A stretch of DNA of 64,000 bases from assembly GCF_003703975.1 (NCBI RefSeq), contig NZ_QTJY01000004.1:62001-126000 (forward strand). Reading direction: 5' to 3'. A model generated the notes under the pieces. That model saw only the letters and a list, made by a program, of their open reading frames with translations. It searched no databases and had not been told where the DNA came from. Made by a program: the position numbers and the translations under genes. Position 1 is the stretch's first letter, and every line of letters starts with the position of its first letter. Below are positions 60,654 through 64,000 of this stretch, in pieces. Origin of the DNA: Larkinella soli. GTDB lineage: Bacteria > Bacteroidota > Bacteroidia > Cytophagales > Spirosomataceae.

Positions 60654-62051
60654 TTACAGCGCTACCGATTCATACAGCGACGGGATGTAGACATTCCGGA
60701 ATCCGGCCGACTGAAGATTGTGCCGGAATACCACCTGCCGGTCGTATTCGCCGTGCACCAGATAGACCTGTTTTACCTGCGCCGGGTTCTGGCACGACAG
60801 AAAATCGAGCATCTCGGCGTAGTCGCCGTGAGCGCTGAACGAGTCCATCACCTCTACCTCCGCCCGGACGGTATACGTCTCCCCGAAAATCTTCACCTCC
60901 CGGTCGCCCCGCTTCAACGCCCCGCCCAGCGTCTCCGGGCCGCAGTAACCGACCAGCAAAATCGTATTCCGGGCATCTTCGACAGTATTCCTGATGTGGT
61001 GCTTGATACGCCCGGCTTCGGCCATACCCGAGGCTGAAATGATAATGCAGGGCTCCTGACGCTCGTTGATGGCTTTGGAATCCTCGACATCCGAAATGTA
61101 ATGCAGGTTACTGAAAGCGAAGGCATCCCCGTCTTTTTCGATGTAGGCGCGCAGCTCCGGGTTGAAACATTCGTCGTGTTTCTTCATTACCTGCGTAGCT
61201 TTGACCGCCAGCGGGCTGTCGATAAACACATCGATGCGCGGTAGTTTTCCGTCGCTTTCCAGCTGATCGAGGGCATAAATCAGCTCCTGTGTCCGGTCGA
61301 CGGCGAAAGCCGGGATAATCAGCTTGCCCTGCCGCACGACGCAGGTTTCGTGAACGATCCGGAGCAGGTGCTTCCGCATATCCGGTTCGGGTTCATGAAG
61401 CTTGTCGCCGTAGGTCGATTCGCAGATGATATAGTCGGCCTGCGGAAACGGCTCCGGCATTTTCAGTATCTTGTCGTGCGGACGGCCGATGTCGCCACTG
61501 AAGAACAGCCGTACCTCGCGGCTGTCCTCCTGAACGGTCAGGCTGACGGCCGCGCTGCCCAGGATGTGGGCCGTATCGGTGAACAGAACGCTCACCTCGT
61601 CCTGGTTGAGCCGGAAGGTCTGTCCGTAATCGACGGTTTTCATCTGGCTGAGGGCCTGTTCGACGTCGGCGGCTTCATACAGCATTTCGAGCACGGGGCG
61701 GCCCTGGCGCTCCCGCCGGTCGTTGATTCGTTTGAGGTCCTTTTCCTGGATGTAGGCGCTGTCGAGGAGCATGATCCGGCAGAGGTCGGCGGTGGCCGGG
61801 GTGCAGTAGATCGGGCCGGTGAACCCCTTCCGCACCAGCCGCGGAATCAATCCGGCATGATCGATATGGGCGTGGGAGAGGATCAGATAATCGACTTCCG
61901 ACGGTTTGAAATGAAATTTCTGGTTTAATTCATCCGTGTTGATACCCTGAAAAAGGCCGCAGTCGAGAAGAATTCGGGTACCGCGCTGGGTCGTGATCAG
62001 GTGTTTGCTGCCCGTCACGGTGCGGGCGGCCCCAAAAAACTGAAGTTTCAT
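60654..62051 (-). CDS. MBL-fold / beta-CASP hydrolase (probable RNA-processing enzyme)
   Basis: 465 residues. Metallo-beta-lactamase motif SHAHIDHAG (HxHxDH, about residues 58-66), later HILGS and SGDIG motifs, then a beta-CASP domain (YIICESTYGDKLHE, IIPAFAVDRTQELIYAL, IIISASGMAEAGRIKHHI, SFSAHGDYAEMLDFL) and C-terminal VYLVHGEYD. This is the YSH1/CPSF-like group found in bacteria, often annotated as an exonuclease of the metallo-beta-lactamase type. RNA is the likely substrate. It is divergent from pbpC, 40 bases apart. Confidence 0.93.
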   Translation of the reverse strand: MKLQFFGAARTVTGSKHLITTQRGTRILLDCGLFQGINTDELNQKFHFKPSEVDYLILSHAHIDHAGLIPRLVRKGFTGPIYCTPATADLCRIMLLDSAYIQEKDLKRINDRRERQGRPVLEMLYEAADVEQALSQMKTVDYGQTFRLNQDEVSVLFTDTAHILGSAAVSLTVQEDSREVRLFFSGDIGRPHDKILKMPEPFPQADYIICESTYGDKLHEPEPDMRKHLLRIVHETCVVRQGKLIIPAFAVDRTQELIYALDQLESDGKLPRIDVFIDSPLAVKATQVMKKHDECFNPELRAYIEKDGDAFAFSNLHYISDVEDSKAINERQEPCIIISASGMAEAGRIKHHIRNTVEDARNTILLVGYCGPETLGGALKRGDREVKIFGETYTVRAEVEVMDSFSAHGDYAEMLDFLSCQNPAQVKQVYLVHGEYDRQVVFRHNLQSAGFRNVYIPSLYESVAL

Positions 62052-62091
62052 CGTCTTAAATTAGAGTCCGGGAAAGGTAAGGGACTGCATA

Positions 62092-64000
62092 TTGGAAAAA
62101 TTACTTCATATCGCCAAACGGATCGGCCGGCGCCGGTGGGTCAGCGTACCGGCCGGTCTGGTCCTCCTCTTCATTACCCTGAACCTTCTCTTTCCCTTTC
62201 ACGTCCAGCCCCGGTATTCCACCATCCTGACGGCGGCCGACGGCACGATCCTGCACGCTTTCCTGAACGACCGGGACCGCTGGCGCATGGTGACCGAACT
62301 GGACGAGATCACGCCGGTGCTGCGGAAAACCATTCTGCGGAAAGAGGACCGTTATTTTTATTTCCATCCCGGCTTCAATCCGCTGGCGATGGCCCGGGCG
62401 GCTTTCCGAAACCTGACCACCGGCCGCCGGACCTCCGGCGCGTCGACGATCACGATGCAGGTGGTCCGGCTGCTCGAACCCCGGGAACGCACCTACGGCA
62501 GCAAGCTGATCGAGTTGTTCCGGGCGGTTCAGCTGGAGTTATTCTATTCCAAGGACGAAATCCTTCAGTTGTATGTCAACCTGATCCCGTACGGCGGGAA
62601 CGTGGAGGGCATCAAGTCGGCCTCGCTGCTCTTTTTCGGTAAACCGCCCCAGCTGCTCAGTCTGGCGGAAGTGACAACGCTGACCATCATTCCCAACCGG
62701 CCGTCGAGTCTGCGGCTGGGGAGCAACAACGCCCGGATCGTACAGGAGCGAAACCGCTGGCTGAAACGCTTTGGTCAGGCCGGCCTGTTTACGGCTTCCG
62801 AGGTCGCCGACGCCCTTACCGAACCGCTGAACGCCCACCGGCGGGCGGCGCCCCGACTGGCTCCGCACCTGGCCCTTCGGCTGAAAAGCCAGTATCCCGA
62901 CCAGCCGGTCATTCATACCGCCCTGCGGCCGGGCCGGCAGGCGCAGGTGGAGCGGCTGGTTGCCAATTATGTCGGCCGTATCCGGAGCCTGAACATCCAC
63001 AACGCGGCCGTGCTGGTGGTGAACAACCAGACCATGCAGGTGGAGGCCTACGTCGGCTCGGCGGATTTCAACGATGCCGCCGACGGCGGACAGGTCGACG
63101 GGGTGCGGGCGGTTCGTTCGCCGGGCAGCACGCTGAAACCGCTGCTCTACGCCCTCGCCTTCGACAAGGGTCTGCTGACGCCCAAAACCGTCCTGAACGA
63201 CGTGCCGACCAACTTTTCCGGCTATGAACCTGAAAACTATGACCGCCAGTTCAACGGCCCCGTCACCGTCGAAGCCGCGCTGGCCAATTCCCTGAATGTT
63301 CCGGCGGTGAAAGTGCTCCAGCAGATCGGCACCCCGGCTTTGGTGGACCTGCTGAAAAAGGCGGAGTTCGAAACCGTGAAGAAGCAGTCGAAAGTCCTCG
63401 GCCTGTCGATGATTCTGGGCGGCTGCGGGGTGACGCTCGAAGAACTGACCCGTCTCTTTGCGGCTTTTGCCAACGAAGGGCGGCTGCAGCCGCTGCTGTA
63501 CCACCCCCCGGCCCCCTCCTTGGCAAGGAGGGGGAGTGCTCCGCCACTTCCACGTACCGCAGAGCCACCCCCTCCTTATCAAGGAGGGGGCCGGGGGGTG
63601 GTTTCTCCCGAAGCCGCCTTTCTGATTACCAATACGCTGACCCAAATCACCCGCCCGGACCTGCCCAATAACTTCGACAACAGCTACCATCTGCCCCGGA
63701 TCGCCTGGAAAACCGGCACGTCCTACGGCCGGCGGGACGCCTGGAGCATCGGGTATAACCGGCATTACACGATCGGGGTTTGGGTCGGCAACTTTTCCGG
63801 GGAGGGCGTACCGGAGCTGAGCGGGGCCAATATCGCTACACCCCTGCTGTTCAGCATTTTCAATGCCGTCGACTACAACTCACCAAAGGGCTGGTTCCGG
63901 GCGCCGAAAGGGCTGACGATGCGGCAGGTCTGCGCCGGTACGGGCGACGTTCCGGGTGATTTTTGTGAACACACGATCGTCGATTACGCCATCGGCGGCA
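62092..64000 (+). CDS. pbpC: Penicillin-binding protein 1C (partial, carries an in-frame repeat element)
   Basis: Open from a TTG at 62092 to the window end, 636 residues visible; an in-frame stop at 62062 and the lack of ATG support the TTG. One N-terminal helix (WVSVPAGLVLLFITLNLLF) is followed by a glycosyltransferase-51 domain (KTILRKEDRYFYFHPGFN, RTSGASTITMQVVRLLE) and a transpeptidase domain with SPGSTLK (S346), SLN (SLNVPAVK, about 402) and KTG (K540). These show the PBP1C type of bifunctional peptidoglycan synthase; the C-terminal BiPBP_C domain lies outside. Residues about 470-503 (Pro/Arg/Gly-rich) are encoded by a palindromic element absent from family relatives. Confidence 0.92.
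   Translation, partial: MEKLLHIAKRIGRRRWVSVPAGLVLLFITLNLLFPFHVQPRYSTILTAADGTILHAFLNDRDRWRMVTELDEITPVLRKTILRKEDRYFYFHPGFNPLAMARAAFRNLTTGRRTSGASTITMQVVRLLEPRERTYGSKLIELFRAVQLELFYSKDEILQLYVNLIPYGGNVEGIKSASLLFFGKPPQLLSLAEVTTLTIIPNRPSSLRLGSNNARIVQERNRWLKRFGQAGLFTASEVADALTEPLNAHRRAAPRLAPHLALRLKSQYPDQPVIHTALRPGRQAQVERLVANYVGRIRSLNIHNAAVLVVNNQTMQVEAYVGSADFNDAADGGQVDGVRAVRSPGSTLKPLLYALAFDKGLLTPKTVLNDVPTNFSGYEPENYDRQFNGPVTVEAALANSLNVPAVKVLQQIGTPALVDLLKKAEFETVKKQSKVLGLSMILGGCGVTLEELTRLFAAFANEGRLQPLLYHPPAPSLARRGSAPPLPRTAEPPPPYQGGGRGVVSPEAAFLITNTLTQITRPDLPNNFDNSYHLPRIAWKTGTSYGRRDAWSIGYNRHYTIGVWVGNFSGEGVPELSGANIATPLLFSIFNAVDYNSPKGWFRAPKGLTMRQVCAGTGDVPGDFCEHTIVDYAIGG
63500..63602 (+). mobile_element. 103-bp palindromic element with perfect 23-bp terminal inverted repeats inside pbpC
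   Basis: 63500-63522 is exactly the reverse complement of 63580-63602. Each half also contains its own palindrome, CCCCCTCCTT with AAGGAGGGGG, separated by GGC on the left (63513-63535) and ATC on the right (63568-63590), so the RNA can form two small hairpins or one long one. The pbpC frame continues through without a stop. It looks like a non-autonomous REP/MITE-type repeat. Confidence 0.85.

Overview
The window reads as chromosome of a high-GC member of the Bacteroidota, most likely order Cytophagales near Spirosoma or Larkinella; the genus is an inference. Supporting signs are a PorP/SprF protein beside a gliding-motility-type (type B) secreted protein of the type IX secretion system, stand-alone MacB/FtsX-type permeases of about 800 residues, DUF4199, a Reg_prop/Y_Y_Y histidine kinase paired with a LytTR regulator, and many promoters with the Bacteroidota -7 element TAnnTTTG. 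Most of the sequence is visibly G+C rich; the stretch from about 23.4 to 25.7 kb is AT-rich and looks acquired.

Layout. 0-10 kb: tail of a rhomboid-type protein, dxs, aspartate kinase, the PorP/SprF and type B sorting pair, ruvB. 10-18 kb: ArsR regulator, MutT-like Nudix enzyme, an era-der-EamA operon, an initiator tRNA divergent from era, and a very large cache-domain membrane protein. 18-23 kb: MacB-like permease and TonB-dependent receptor. 23.4-25.8 kb: AT-rich island with an EVE-HNH modification-dependent nuclease, a PD-(D/E)XK-like protein and a decayed gene. 26-30.5 kb: OmpR-type two-component system, a six-fold 11-bp-phased repeat array, a small coiled-coil membrane protein and a SulP transporter. 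30.5-38 kb: second MacB-like permease and a GMC oxidoreductase / Tat-type subunit 3 / cytochrome c operon. 38-42 kb: LuxR-type regulator, DUF4199, a NagB-like gene with a 5' hairpin leader, NmrA-like protein, secreted RraA-like protein. 42-49.6 kb: a toxin-antitoxin pair whose PIN toxin is frameshifted, SDR and AraC regulator with paired TCAAAC sites, stress and DoxX proteins, an AI-2E transporter tail remnant and DUF4136 gene each preceded by 11-bp-phased repeats, a lipoprotein and small basic proteins. 49.6-64 kb: carboxylesterase, membrane proteins, hybrid sensor kinase plus LytTR regulator, peroxiredoxin and flavoprotein, tRNA-Leu, an MBL/beta-CASP protein, and pbpC, which carries an in-frame palindromic element.

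The observations most worth following are: (1) three arrays of TCTAA-like pentamers at exactly 11-bp spacing, which fit direct-repeat sites for an OmpR/PhoB-type regulator, probably the one encoded at 26333; (2) a 103-bp element with perfect 23-bp terminal inverted repeats, read through in frame inside penicillin-binding protein 1C; (3) the EVE-HNH plus PD-(D/E)XK pair as a candidate two-gene defence module; (4) matched 21-bp-spaced TCAAAC pairs upstream of an AraC regulator and its SDR neighbour; (5) a perfect hairpin placed at the predicted 5' end of the nagB-like transcript.
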